Program-made: the position numbers and the translations under genes
Notes under the pieces: generated by a model
Database searches by the model: none
The model's input: only the letters and a program-made list of their open reading frames with translations
What the model was told of the DNA's origin: nothing
Assembly: GCA_009760855.2 (NCBI GenBank)
Contig: WPIO01000034.1
Location: 4,027,001-4,091,000 of the forward strand
Direction: 5' to 3'
DNA length: 64,000 bases
From: Cristatella mucedo
Lineage: Eukaryota > Bryozoa > Phylactolaemata > Cristatellidae
In this document: positions 1-13,200 of the stretch, one piece after another
Layout: each line of letters starts with the position of its first letter
How positions within the stretch are numbered: the first letter of the stretch is position 1

Positions 1-312
1 TAGCGTTCCTCGCTGTACTTGCTGTATCCATGGATAATCCTCTTTGCGCTCATGCGCTTCCTGAAATTAAAGGCCATCTGATTCATCCTGTTTATATAGA
101 AATATAAATATATATCAGCAGGAGAGCCTCACAGGCTATCACCCGCGCTTGCAGTGGGCAATAAAATATCGCTCACTGCAGGACTCGAACCCACGACCTG
201 CATCGTGAAGTCCGAGCACATTACCCCTGGGCTGAGACCAGGGGCAAATTTGTACAGTTTATCATTAACCAATTAAAAATTTTCCGTTGCTGTATATTTA
301 AAGGGCTTAGAG

Positions 313-500
313 CAGTCGTTCTCAGCCTGTGGGTCGCGACCCCTTTCGGGGGTCGAACGACACTTTCATAGGGGTCGCCTAAAACCATCGGAAAACACGC
401 ATTTCCACATCTTTTGCATAATAATTTCATGTTTGGGTGTCGCCTTAACATGAGGAACTGTATCAAAGGGTCGTGGCATTAGCAAGGTTGAGAACCGCTG
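313..500 (+). mobile_element. SPIN-like hAT MITE, copy 1
   Basis: 188 bp bounded by inverted ends (CAGTCGTTCTCAGCCTGTGG ... GGTTGAGAACCGCTG), with GTGGGTCGCGACCCCTTT near the left end and AACATGAGGAACTGTAT near the right. The 8-bp flanks are GCTTAGAG and GCTTTGAG, a hAT target-site duplication with one change. From memory the ends match the SPACE INVADERS (SPIN) family. No transposase is present. Confidence 0.8.
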
Positions 501-2230
501 GCTTTGAGGAAAATGTGCCGTATTTTACCATGTACAAGCCCCGTTTTCCAAAATTTGGGGTCAGACAATGGAAAGAGGGTTTACACATGGGTGGCTACTT
601 TTTTGCTTTAACATTGCGCCATACAACGTACCTGTTTTGAATGCATATCCGGTATTTGAATGCATTTTGAATGCATTTCTGGCATTTCAAGTGCCATTGA
701 CTGAACGAAGGTGACGCAGTCTGCGAAGACAGCGACGACGACAATGATGACAGCGGAGTTTCGACCAAAGTTCAAGCCTCTGGCGTGAACTAGGAAGATG
801 GAGAGAGGGTACCATCGCCATTCCTTATGAAGAGGGTAGTGAGTGACACGAGTGATTACCATGTGTCTCGATATTGTTTATTTCCTCCAGTTATTCAATA
901 AAAATATTTTCCGAAAAATTTGGGGGCTTACACATCAGTGGGCTTATACACAGTAAGGTACAGTAGTTCGCTTGGGGCGCTATAAAATGTTTATTTTTAT
1001 CATAAAGATAAGAAAATAAAAATAATACTGACTAGTTGAGGTCAGTGCTCCCTTTAAATTTCCGTGAATTCAGTTGGTCATCAACAAGAAGCTGCGATTG
1101 TGAGCACATAAGGAGAGGCATTTAATTGTGCTATTGCAGCGTAAAGGAAGCGGACTTCGAAACCTGGCTGCCCTGCTGCGGTACGCCGGAGCTACCAGGA
1201 ACGAGAAGGTGGATCATTTAGCGATTTGTGACCAGTAAGAGCAGGTAACGCCTACTCCACACGATACAGGGCTTGTTTTTTAATTTAATGACGCCGGTAA
1301 TTCCATAGTGGGAAGGCTTCAAAAAGATTTCAAATATGCTATGAGTGAATATAATCAAAAGTAATATGAGTGACCGGAACTGGAGCGCTCAGGAATGACT
1401 CGGTTAATGCCTCTGTAGCCACCATCTTTTGACATCTTGAAGATTCAGCCTAGTGGAGGTGCGCCCACGGAAACGTTCTTCAGACTCCGTTTAAATAGAA
1501 ACTGGTAGCTCTCAATTATGCGAAACAGCAGCTGTAACCCCGAGGTCGCGCCACCTCGCGGGCTCGTTCAGTGCAGCTAATAAGGAAATTAATTGCCCCC
1601 TCGGGGCGGCAAAAATTGGTTCGCTGTGCGGAAGAGCTAAGTAGCACTTAAATGAAAAATAATAAACCTCATCTCTGAAGTTCGCTGAGCGCGCCACCCA
1701 GCCTCGAGCTCTCGCGTCTTGAAGGTAAGTTCGTCGTCGCCACCGCCTCGAACTGGGCTCCGAGGACGCTTCCGCCTGCTGGCCTCGCTTCCGCCCGGCC
1801 TCATTCACGAAGGCCTCGCGCTTTCGAGGAGAAGGATCAAAGCTATCCATTCCTACCGATGATGAGATCGTCCCTCCGCGGGAAATGAAAGCCTCAAATT
1901 CTCGTGAAGAATGATGTGCCTGCATGCAGAGGAAGCGCATGCGATGAAGAAAGGCTAACTCGAAATGGGCTCAGCCAATTTTTTCTCGGAAATTGGAAAA
2001 GCTATCTCTCAAAATGGGCTCAGCCAGCGTATATCGTGTGACAGTGTGATCGTGCAACCTGCAACAAATCTGCGTGTCCAGCTCCAAAGTGACGCGTCTC
2101 TAGACGACAGCATCAGTACTTCAGTCAAGTCTGCTTAGTTTCAGCTGCGTTAACATTGCAAAAACTGTCCTGCTTTGACAGTAATAGCACTTCCAAGTTG
2201 ATCCGCGCATTTTTTAAATCCCGTATCCAC
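501..2230. other. No gene recognised
   Basis: Mixed-composition DNA. The stretch 640-960 repeats GGGCTTACACAT-like phrases and encodes an acidic Asp/Ser-rich stretch on the plus strand, which could be a transposase relic; I cannot confirm it. Nothing else supported. Confidence 0.4.
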
Positions 2231-2243
2231 TTCTCTCTCTCCT

Positions 2244-2296
<53 letters not shown>

Positions 2297-2325
2297 CTCT
2301 CTCTCTCTCTCTACATGTCTTTGTC
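2231..2325 (+). repeat. CT microsatellite
   Basis: (CT)n with few interruptions, followed by a TCTG-rich stretch to 2360. Other CT runs lie at 8691-8768 and 24525-24614. Confidence 0.9.
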
Positions 2326-2811
2326 TGTCCGTCCGTCTGTCTGTATGTCTGTCTGTCTCTTTCGCCTGCGCTCGCTCGCTCTCTCCCCTTCTCTCCCATC
2401 TCCTTTATTTCTTTCTCATTTCACTCCATTTCTCTCTTTCCTTAGCCAAGTAGTCCATTGCCTGGCAGTCCAGTAGACACCACTAGTTGAATATCAGATG
2501 GGGAGGTCAGGGATTCTGGGAGAAAGGGGTGTGGTAGTGCAGTCTACGGGATGCTCCCGGCCCCCCCCCCCAGGAGAGAGGCTAAGCTCTCTCCCTCCCT
2601 GGCCACCTGCCAAACCACCCGACTGCGGACTAGACTCCTTCGCATCCGAGTCACTCGTGCTGTATCTCAAAAGTTTCTGCATATTTTCACGTACGCCATA
2701 AATTTGTTATGCCTAAATAGGATAGAGGTCTTCTTTACACAAGCTCGACTTCGTTCGCTTCAAACAAATATGTTGGCTGGCTGCCAGTCGCTCGGCAGTC
2801 AATGAGTACAT

Positions 2812-3101
2812 ATTATATAGAGGTATATATTATATTATACAGAAGTTTATATAAATATATAAATATATACATATATACATATATAAATATGTAAATATAT
2901 AAATATGTAAATATATAAATATATAAATATATAAATATATAAGTATATAAGTATATAAATATATAAATATATTTATATATAAATATATGGGTATATAAGT
3001 ATATAAGTATATAAATATATGAGTATATAAATATATAAATAAGTATATAAGTATATAAATATATGCATATATACATATATAAATATATAAATATATATAT
3101 A

Positions 3102-3151
<50 letters not shown>
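2812..3151. repeat. AT-rich tandem satellite
   Basis: TATAAATA, TATAAGTA and TATACATA units, ending in a plain (TA)n run. Other AT repeats are at 5250-5430 and 7260-7310. Confidence 0.9.
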
Positions 3152-3153
<2 letters not shown>

Positions 3154-3159
3154 CTATTG

Positions 3160-5090
3160 TGGGCGGCGGTGCCGGCCGGCCGGTCCGGAGACGGCGCACT
3201 TGTAACGACGACGCTGCAGCTGAACACCCTGAAGAGTGTTACCTTAATATTCAAGAGCCTGTGCACGAGCGCCGCGATCGCATCGCTCGCGGCATGACGA
3301 CTAACTTCCGATCGACCGGAACTTCGCCGCTAACGCGAAGTCTAAGCGAGAGCGCACGGGCGCTGCGGTTGTTCCCCCTCGACTCTGGACAACGAGCTCG
3401 ACAGCTGAGTCTGGATTACAAACAATGACCTTGGCCGGCTTGAATTATAACCGAGAGCTTACGAAATAGCCGCGATAAGCCGAAGCTTACGAGCAGCGTG
3501 CCGTATAAATGCGTACGAAAGTGACAAGCGTCTGACTTGCGACCTGGCTGCTATATATGTGGCTCGTGCCTGACCGCATTTGCTCTCTTGGAGCGACGGT
3601 CTGCTGGTCGCTGAGTCCTAGTGCTGAGCGCGAGCTGCGGTTCGTGCCCGTGAGCGAGTCGGCGGGAAGTCGCCCGCTGCATCAGCCGCAACGCGCAGGC
3701 TATTGCTGCGCTTTTTTCTAATACGGCGGCGTCGCCGCTAGCGTTGCGAGCACACTATCGAGCGGCGCGCTGTCGCCGTCGGCGTACGACGACCACCCGG
3801 TCTTAGCTCGGTGCACGCGCTTCGCCGCTACCCGCTCCAGCGAGGGTCTCGCGGTCATAGGCAGCTGCGGAATGCGGCGGTCCCTGGAGCGCGGCCGACG
3901 GACGGGCGGCGGCGGCGCACTCTTTAATTGCGCCGCCGCTGCAACGTAATCGAATTGCCGCGCCGAAGCCGCCGGAGCCGCCGCGCGCTCGGGAGGGAGA
4001 GCGATTCTGCAAGCGCCGGCTCGCGAGAGCTTGGCGGGGCGTGAGCGCCGGCTGCGCCGCGGCCTCCTCGGTCGGCCAGAGGTGGCGACTGACGCTTGCA
4101 CTCCCGTTGGCGTTTACCTTAACCGCCCGAGGAGGGAGCGAAGGCAGTGGTGGCTGCTCTCTGCATTTCAGCTCAGAACCTTCGAAATGCTAAACAGATG
4201 CCGCGTGCGCATCGCTTGATGGGCACCAAATGCCCTTCGAAAATGGGATTTTTTTCAAGCTGTTTATCGAGAGGGAGAGTAGTATTTTTAGACCGGGTCA
4301 CGCAAGCCAGCCGAGTCACACGGGGCGCCTTGAGGTGCGGTACAGAGGTCTCTCTAAAGACGGCTTCGCAATTAGCTTCTCGGTCGGCGCTCTTTCGGCG
4401 CGGAAAAGCAGACTTCCCCAAGGGATGGGATTTAATTAAGACATTTTTTAAAAGACCCGTGGAGCTCGTATCATCGATCGCCGAGTCGGCAGCGCTGCAC
4501 TAGCCAGCAGGTAGCGTTCTCCTCGCAGCACGCGAGAATGGAGAACGCCAGCAGCAGAATCGGACGAGAAAAATGGCTGCGCCGCGCCAGCGGCCGGCGA
4601 CCGGCTGCTGTACCTCCAACCGGTCGTCGGCCGCTGGTTTTCCCTTCGTGCTCGAAATAGCAGCGAGCAGCAAAACACAGCCATCAGCTGATAGAAACGG
4701 AACTATGCGCCGCCGCCGCCGCCGCGTGACGCATGACGCACCTCGGTCCACGGAGCCGAGATCGCACGCACGCACGCACGCACGCACGCTGCTGGCTCTT
4801 TCCTCCGTATCCTTAGCCGTATAATACAACGACGCGCGCTCGCACTCAAAGCTAAGTAAAAAAGTGAGTCTCGGAGGAAAGTTTCCGTTAAATTTCCAGG
4901 GTCAAGCGATTGACCAGCGCGGCTATAATAGCGAGTCATCTAAAAGCGACGCAGCTGCTGTCCTACCGTTCGCAGAGCCATCGAATAAGACCGGACGTAC
5001 GAAGCTGCTGCTGCGGGACCCAGGCCGCGGGTCGAACGGCAGGCAGTTTGCCCCTCAATGAGCCGCTGCTACTCTACATGCCTGCGCGCC

Positions 5091-5136
<46 letters not shown>

Positions 5137-5341
5137 CGCCGCGCTCGTGTGAGAATTACGGCCCTTGGCGGGCCTCGACTGACGACCGACCGTTTTACCC
5201 GACGCGTTCAAGGTGCTCTCGTTATAAATTTCCACACATGTGACTTCTTTAATTTATTTAATTTATAATGTATTGGTTTTATACTATAATATATATTTTA
5301 TATTTTATATTATTTCTATATAATATACTACATACGATACA

Positions 5342-5373
<32 letters not shown>

Positions 5374-7259
5374 TAATATATATATATATATATTAATATA
5401 ATAATAAAAATATATACTAGTACAGTATAATGTATTTCTTAATTTTTTTTACTTATTTAATAACATAAAGAATGCTTTGGCTATAAACCCCCAGAGAAGG
5501 CAGGCGACGGCAGCTGCTCTGGCGAAGCGCGCCGCCGGCCGTCGCAACGAAGCGACTCAAAACGTCGACACCGACACGTAGCGTCCACGGGGACCAACGA
5601 CCCTAACCGCACGCGCCGACAGCGCTGTCCTGCCGGACGTTTAAGCGTCCAACTGATGCTTTTATTTGCGTCAAATTCACTAATGCCAGGCATCTGCTGA
5701 TACCCGATACTTTGAGTTTCCCTTACGTTTTCGGGCAGAGCTATCGATAAGTTCAGATCCGCCTAACAAACCGATACGCTTTGCTTAGAAATAAAGCACT
5801 TCCGTACGAACGATCGGTAGATATAAAGTATCAGCGGGTCCGTGTACTTGAACTTGGAACATCACCAGCATTTCACGCCTGCTAACGACACCTTCTACTA
5901 TACTATGCACAGAAAATCGCTTCAAGCTTAAATTATGGTTAGCTTTATGCCGTAAATACGGGCATCGCTACAAGCCGTGCTCTAGCGCGTCGATACTTTT
6001 CGCGCGCGAAGCCTTCGACATGCAATGTCGTAAGCCTAATTGCAGTGGACTTCACGATCTGTGCCAAGCACAGGCCAGCGTAGTTAAAACTCCTACTTCC
6101 ATTACCACTCGCTGAACGCCCTCGGCAGCGTCTGGCATTTGGCATTGAACAGCGACAGTTTAAATATATCCTACAGACGATAATCATCGGTTACTATGGC
6201 CGACGGGTGGAATCTCTCAGGTCGGCCCTTACTGGTGTCCACAGACGTGATCAGTCAGCTGACACAATTTTCTGTCTTCACAACACTCGATCTATTCCAG
6301 TCTCGCACAAAGGATCCCAGTCGCCTAGACGGCATCTCTTTTGAGATGCACTTACCTTGCTAGGCTAGTCGGGCTAGTTTCGCCTTCACCTTCACTCCGT
6401 GCTCGGCACTCAGGTAACTCTGACTTTTGAGCGGCCTCACAGCGAGCAGCCACAAGTCATTCTGCAAGTCTGCGACACTGATGCCACACGCAGGCCAGCG
6501 CGGCTCCTCCAAAATGGATGCCTCCTCCAAAATGTATCCTCCACTTTACGCTTCGCTGACTGTTTACAATGCGAGTTTGCTATGCAAACCGGCTCGAGCG
6601 GGCTTTTAACGCGCTGCCAGGGGGAAGCGTCAAGCCGACCAATCGATCAATCGATCGCCGCCAGTCATCTGGGAGCCGGAAGGTAGACGAGGTCGCGCAG
6701 CCAGGATTTGGTGTAGAGGTTAATTAAACGTCAAACTCGCGGGGTGCGGCATTAGGTCGTGGCCCTAGTCTTTGAAATGCGACAGCAAAAAGCTCTCTAG
6801 CCGCAGTCAAATTTTTTATTCTTCATTCTGGGAGGAGCTAATACTATTCGCGCCCCGGCGCTCAACTTAGCAAGTCTCTTTTGACTCACTCATCTATAAG
6901 TAAAACATCCACCGCCCGGCGGCTCTGCCTGAGAAGGCTCAAGAACTCTAAATGCCCAGCTGCTACCGGAAGCACTATTGGAAGCTACCGAAAGAGGCTA
7001 ACGGGCTTTGTGAGAGACCCAAGGTTGAATAAATATCGCTCACTTGGCCCACTCAGTTGTTGGGCTAAAGCAACCGGAAACGATTTGGCCGGTTGCAAAA
7101 TTCCGTCTACGATTTGCTACTTTTAGTATCCGTAGGGTTGGGTCGTTTTAGCTGCCTGGAGAGCTAATTTAAAAAAGAAATTATATAGCTATTCCATTGA
7201 GCATTTTTCTGTGACCCTCTTGGCTTTAGGTCTCCTCTGGAGACAACAAGTGACTATAA

Positions 7260-7312
<53 letters not shown>

Positions 7313-8690
7313 GCAGCCCGCGAAGACTTTCTGAGCTCCTCGCGATAAAAATTGAAAATGGCACCTTTTTAAACTAACGGCAGCCTCCTCTGGAAACTTA
7401 TTCTGACCGTTCGCACCGAAGGAGCGCCGCTCAGAAGGTTTGCTCAGACTCTTTACACAAATTGGTAGACGATATTTTCAGAGATTTGTAATAAAGATAG
7501 TAGGATATTTGTATAGAGCTCTCAGAGAACCTTGTCTCCTTCAAGGCACTTTACAAATGCCGCAAGGAGAGCGCCTGAATCTCTCAGCACCGACGAAGCT
7601 CCGCCCGGAAGTCCAGTCGCACGCTGCCTTCAAAGAAGCAAGAGACTGGCGCCCCGCTCCGAAAGCCCGACGCAGCGGCGCCTGCAAGGCTCGCTAACCG
7701 GCGGGTTTGTGCGCGCCTGTCAAAGCTCGTGAAGTCAATCGCGCGATTTCACTAAGCCCGCTCCTCCCGGTGCTACGCGCCGACGCTGCGGTAGACGCCG
7801 TTTGGTATGTTACCGCGGTTAAAGGCTCTTCTTTTGCTGCGTAAAAGTGACCGTTGAATCGTCAGCTAACCTCTGATTGCTTCATAAAAGCCGACCGAAG
7901 CGTTGCGTGCGATTGGCAAGGCGCCGGAGCCTTAGCAGTCGAGCTGGAGTTGCGCTCTCGTGGCTGCTTGGCGCCATACGAGTTGCCTTACGCCGCGGCT
8001 AGCGTTCTGGCAGCGCAGGTCCGTCCGCCTCCGTCGAGCACACTTCTCGACTCTATGGATGTGCACTTTCTTTGCGTGAAGGTTCGCTCTATTTTTTTTG
8101 CAGCCTCATCCTGCTACCGACGGCAGACCTGCGCGCATCGCATCGGCGCTGCGCGCTCGCAACTCGCAGGCCGCGACTGCCAGGCTCGGAGCTGCGCCTG
8201 CGGCCGAGATCTGCACACGAGCCACGAGCGAGCGCCGCGGTGTTTTCGGCCCGTCGTCCGGACGTGGAGGCCGCCACCTACGCACCGGCTGTAACGTAAC
8301 GTAATCCTGCGTAACGTAACGTAATCCTGTAACGCTATCTTGCGCTAGGGGCGAGGCCGAGGCGACGGTGCGCCGCTCCCGCGACGCCAGGTGCGCAGGC
8401 CGGTGCGAGCCGGCGGCTCCAGGCTTCGCTCGACGCTTCGCCGGCCCCTCGACGGGCCCTCGTAACGAGCGGAATCAGTTCGCGCGGAGCGAGGCGTCGC
8501 CTGGATGCGCCGCCTCGGGTGTTGCGTTTCACCGCTCCCGCCGCCGCCCGATCTGTGGCGGCGCGGGCAGCCGCCCGAGGTCAGATGCTCCGCGCGCTCC
8601 GTGCGCGCGCGCAGTCGCTCGAGCGAGCGAGCGAGCGGGCTGCTCCATCGCCGATCGCCGGAGCAGCGACCGACGCGAGCTGCTCTCCTC

Positions 8691-8770
<80 letters not shown>

Positions 8771-9961
8771 CGGCAGCCTCTCTTTCGAGAGCGTCTCTCC
8801 CTGCCCCCCCGTAAATCTCGGCCTTTGTCGTCAGGAAGAAGTCTTCTGCCGCAGCGTCGGCGGTGGCGAAGTGCGCCCAGGTCACGAACACGTGAGTAGT
8901 GCCGCTTGAGCGTAGTCAGCGTCAGCCGCGTCGGCGCACGCGACCGCGACCGCGACTGAGTGCAGAGCAGAGCGGCCGCCGCCGCCGCGTGCTCAGCTCG
9001 CGGCTCTGCGGCGCACAAAGCCGAGGCTGATGTATAAATTGGTCGCGATCCGACACACACATACATGAATTGGTTTATTAAAATATGAATAGAGGAATAT
9101 ATATATATATATGTATATATATGTGTGTGTGTAAATCTACGTATGTACATAGACTGGCGCTGAGGAGCTGTTAAGAGAGCGTTGCACACAACTTGCTCGC
9201 GCCGCTCAAGTTTTGCTTTCGGTCGCGTGCTCTCGGAGCGAGCTAACGCGCCAATTAGAGCGGCAGCAGAAGCAGAGCCGTAACGATCGGCCGCTGCTCT
9301 GCTCGGAGCAGCGGCCGATCGCTCTCGTTCTCCGAGCCCTTAGCAGCATCAGCTAGCGACTCATTCCGTCACTGGCGGCGGTCCTGGTGGCAGACGACAG
9401 CGCGAAGCGGTTTCCGAACGTTGCGCGTCGATGGCGACATTCGCTTTCGCCTGCTCTTCCTCTTCGGCCTGCGTTCTCGCTAAAGCGTTCCGTAAATTAG
9501 CGGAAAGTAACTCGTCCATTTAACGCAGCTCAGGCGACTCGTAACGCCCAGCAGAGGCGGAGCCTTCGCGGCGAACAGCTGACGGCAGCTGTCCGCGTCC
9601 GCCGGCACAGCGACGCTTCCTCTGGAACAGCGCCTCCCAGCTTCAAAGATCTTTTCCCGGAACCGTTTAGCGCCCACCGCCGCCCAGAAATCCTCCGGGT
9701 GTGTATAGCAGCGAGGCCACAGCCGCCAGCGCCGCACTCGGCAAACCTCAAAGCCGCACTCGCGCCGGTCAACGTCCCGCGCGCAGCTTCGGCAGTCGGC
9801 GAAACCTCGCATCGCTTCCCCGAACTGCAGCAGCAACCGCAGCAGCAGCCGCGGGCCTTTCTCGCGCCGCCGCTGCCCTTTTCCCCGCGGGCGCGGCGCC
9901 CGCCTCGCGTCGTCCGAGCGATGGCCACGCCCCTATAGCCGCAGCGCATTTGCTTTCGCAG
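3160..9961. other. CpG-rich and repeat-interspersed intergenic DNA
   Basis: Blocks of high GC with many CpG (3160-5150, 7580-9050, 9200-9960) alternate with AT-rich stretches. A GTGAGT donor at 8892 may close a 5' UTR exon of the defensin-like gene. TAACGTAACG repeats at 8290-8335. No conserved protein found on either strand. Confidence 0.45.
5091..5140 (+). repeat. GCC triplet repeat
   Basis: About 15 GCC triplets with a terminal GTC interruption, within CpG-rich DNA. Confidence 0.9.
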
Positions 9962-10018
9962 ACGCTTCGAGCTTCGACTGAGCGCTGCCGCGGCAGCCTC
10001 GGCTCTTTCCGTTCGGCG

Positions 10019-10249
10019 ATGACGTCGTCGGCGCCTGCTCGAGCGTCCGCGAGGCTTCTGCTGGCTGCGCTGCTGGCGGTCGCCATCGTCTGCTTCGACG
10101 CGGCGAGCTCGGCGTGCTCGGACGCCAAGTGCAACTCGGCGTGCAAAGGCTACGGCTTCTTCTACTTCGGCCTGTGCTCGGTCAACCCCGCCGGCCAGCA
10201 GGCCTGTCGCTGCATCAGCCGCCTGCAGGCGATAACGACGAGGACGTGA
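10019..10249 (+). CDS. Small secreted cysteine-rich peptide, defensin-like (CS-alpha-beta pattern)
   Basis: 76 residues. Residues 1-30 form a typical signal peptide with a hydrophobic core (LLLAALLAVAIVCF) and an AASSA cleavage region. The mature part shows C-x4-C-x3-C-x10-C-x9-C-x1-C, the six-cysteine layout (CxxxC and CxC) of arthropod and mollusc defensins and related toxin folds. The tail after CRC is short. A strong acceptor (TTGCTTTCGCAG ending at 9961) lies 57 nt upstream, and a GTGAGT donor lies after 8891, so a 5' UTR exon is possible. A GTGAGC at 10247 could instead be a donor inside the last codons. Defensin against ion-channel peptide cannot be decided from the cysteine pattern alone. 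Confidence 0.55.
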   Translation: MTSSAPARASARLLLAALLAVAIVCFDAASSACSDAKCNSACKGYGFFYFGLCSVNPAGQQACRCISRLQAITTRT

Positions 10250-13200
10250 GCGCGGCCGGTGGCGACGCGCTCGCCGCCAGAGGGCGCTCCCGCTCGTTGC
10301 GGTCGACCCGAGAGAGAGAGCTCCGACCGTTGGAGGCCAGCGGAGCGGCGGACGAGAATGAGTGCGAGCGAGAGAGCGTGTCGGAGACAAGCAAGACAGC
10401 GTGCGACACTCGTCCGCGGGCGCCGTGGAAGCAGAGACACGCGGCTTGCGGCGAACGGCAAAGGCGGCGAATGGCAAAGGAAGGCGCTTGGGCGACGGAC
10501 GACGCGGTGGCGATTAGCCCGGCGCACGAGTCCGGAGGCCACATGACGAAATGCTGGTCAAGAGTTTCTCTGTTATTTATTGTTCCCGCCTTCTTTAAAA
10601 TAGAGCGTTAGTAGAACGAAACGAAAACTGGCCAGCTTCATATCCTTCTGCGCGGCATGCACGCTAGCTGAGCCGCGGATAGCTGCGCTACAGCCGCTGG
10701 CGCTTAAATCTAGCTGTCGCAGCTGCTGTGACGGGGCGCTGACCGACCGATAGTTGCCGAACAGACAACCGGACGTCTAATGTTCTCTCTAAGGCAGCGG
10801 TTGTCAACCTGTGGGTCGCGAGCCCTTTGGGAGTCGAACGACCCTTTCACAGGGGTCGCCTAAGACCATAGGAAAATGCGCATTTCTACACGTTTCGCAC
10901 AATAATTTTATGGCTGGGGGTCGCCACAACATGAGGAACTGTATTAAAGGGTCGCGGCATTAGGAAGGTTGAGAGCCACTGCTCTCAAGTTTACTTCAAC
11001 CGCCTATTTCTAGTTCGAAGAGCCGTTTGCTATGTGTGCGCCCGCGCTTTCTGTCTCGCGGCCGCGCTAGATCGGCGGCCAGCGCGCGCTTGTATCCGTT
11101 TTCTCGTTTCCGTTTTCTCGTTTCGCGCGCTCGCCCGTTTCTCGTGACAGCAATGCGTCGCACCGACGCCTCCGGCTCGCGTGGCGACGTGGCGTGCGGG
11201 TGATCGTGGCCGACTCGCTGGCGCGGGCGCCGAACGGAATGGCGGCGCGTACGCACGACGCGAAGGATACAGCGTGTGGTCGTGTCTACAGCCTGGTCAC
11301 GTGTCTACAGCCGTGGCGGAGTCAGCGCCAGCATGACATCCTGCCGAGTGGCAGCCTCTCAGGGCGTCTCCTGCTCGGTTTCAGACAGACGACTTTTTCG
11401 GCGGCGGCTTTTTTGCAGACGCATCGGAGAGCGAGTCGATCGGTCGCCCGGTCGTCGCGTAAGCTGTCGCCAGCCTACGCGACGCACTAGCAGCGAGCCA
11501 GGTGCCGTCGCGGTTTCACGACGTCCCGGATTCTCGCCGGTCGCGTCGTTCGCTGTCACGTGCGCCCGCGGGCGTGAAGAATAGCGCTCGCTGCACGCGC
11601 TGCGCCTGCGGCAGAGCCGTTCGTCACGTGCTCCCACGCGGAGCCACGACGTCCTGCGCCGCCGGTAGGGCGGCGCAGGACGCCGGTACGCCGGGACGCC
11701 GGTTTTTCGGTTGGCATTCGGCGAGCCCGAAGTCGCCTGCATGCGTACGTTCGCCTTCGTGCGTCTCTGGATCACCCGTCCGTCCGTTGGGCACGTTCTT
11801 AGCGCGGCGACTAGTTGAAGTTCATCTTTGAAGTCTCCAGACTTGTGGAATGCGCATTTTTAGACGGCATCAGGTCGCTCGGGACACGCCGCCGGAGCAC
11901 CGCTGCATAGCAGCTGTGCTCCTACCGCCGTTGCTAATCGCGTCCCGTTGTATGCGTCACCGCGTAAGCACCCGGGACATCCTGCACGGCTGGCGGCTGG
12001 CCACATGCAGACCTGCCTGCGGCGGTCTACCGAACACTTCGCTCTGGCGCCCGCATACTGCGGCGGTTACACAATTACGCAATCGCAAATTTCCAGCGCT
12101 GCTCGCAGAAGCAGCGCACGCGGAGAGACTAAAGGAGGCCTGAATTGAGGAGGCGACTCTGTGAAATAAATACATAAACACGAGTCATTTGCATAGCGTC
12201 CTAAGAGAACCGAATCTCTACCCAAGCGCTTCGCGTATGTCGCAGGGTTCGCGCCCACGACCGTGTGGGTCGTACAGGTGAGCCACTTGACCTCGGCTGA
12301 AGGGGTTAAAGGCGTCGCACACGAATCCTCCACGCCGAACAGAGCCGATCTCGGACGCTGCTCGCGAGAAGACGCTGCCCGGCGAGTCGATCGCGCTGCA
12401 ATCGGCGCGGCAGCTCGATCGCGCCGCGGCACGGCGCCGAGCTCGCGGCCAGTGCAGCCGGGAAATGTCGCCGAGGTGGCGCCCAGTGACCGGCGTGGCT
12501 GCGCCGAGCGTCCGCCGAGGACTTTCGTCGCGAGCGACGCTGGGGTCAAGGCCGCGACGATGAGCGCCGCCGCGACCGCAATGGCTGCCGCTCGCTCGGC
12601 TCCGCACTCTCGCGTCAAACGCTGGCCTGGGACGAGAGGCTCCTCCCCTCGGCGGATGCGGGCCGGCGGTGGCTCCGTGCCGCACGCACGCACGTACGTC
12701 GGCAGGCCACGTATTTCCTTCCGCGCTAGTCCACGTCTACTCACCTCGTCGTCGCTCGTGACAGACACGCTCGTGACCAGCAGGTCTCAGCGGCTACTGG
12801 CTGGTTCCGGGAGCGGGTCGCGCTGCTATATACGGGCAGCGATGGCCGTCAAGGCTCTTCTGCTGCCGTGCAAATGAGGCACTTTATACTAAATGCTAGC
12901 TTAATCAGCTAACTTTTGATTTCTGCTTCATAGCAAAAAAATACAATTCACTCGCGTAGCGTCCTAAGAAAACTTGAATCTCTATTCAGGTGCTTCACAT
13001 TTGCCATGCGGCTCGATCCCGCGACCTCATACCGAAAACCGAAAAAAAAAAGATTACCCTTGACCTTCGTCGGGCGAGCGTCTTAATTACTTGGCTAACG
13101 ATGGCGAGCGACGTGGCAGGCGATCGCCGCTGAGCCATTGCGTCCAGCTCGCCGCGGAGGGGTCGGATTTCGAGGCGCGCGCTTAGTTCGTGCGATCGCC

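Noticed and set aside
8581-9189. Minus-strand frame with Arg/Glu repeats
   Set aside because: Translation of the CT microsatellite and GC-rich flank.
9530-10477. 315-codon minus-strand frame
   Set aside because: Arg/Ala-rich product in CpG-rich DNA, opposite the defensin-like peptide; no motif or signal.
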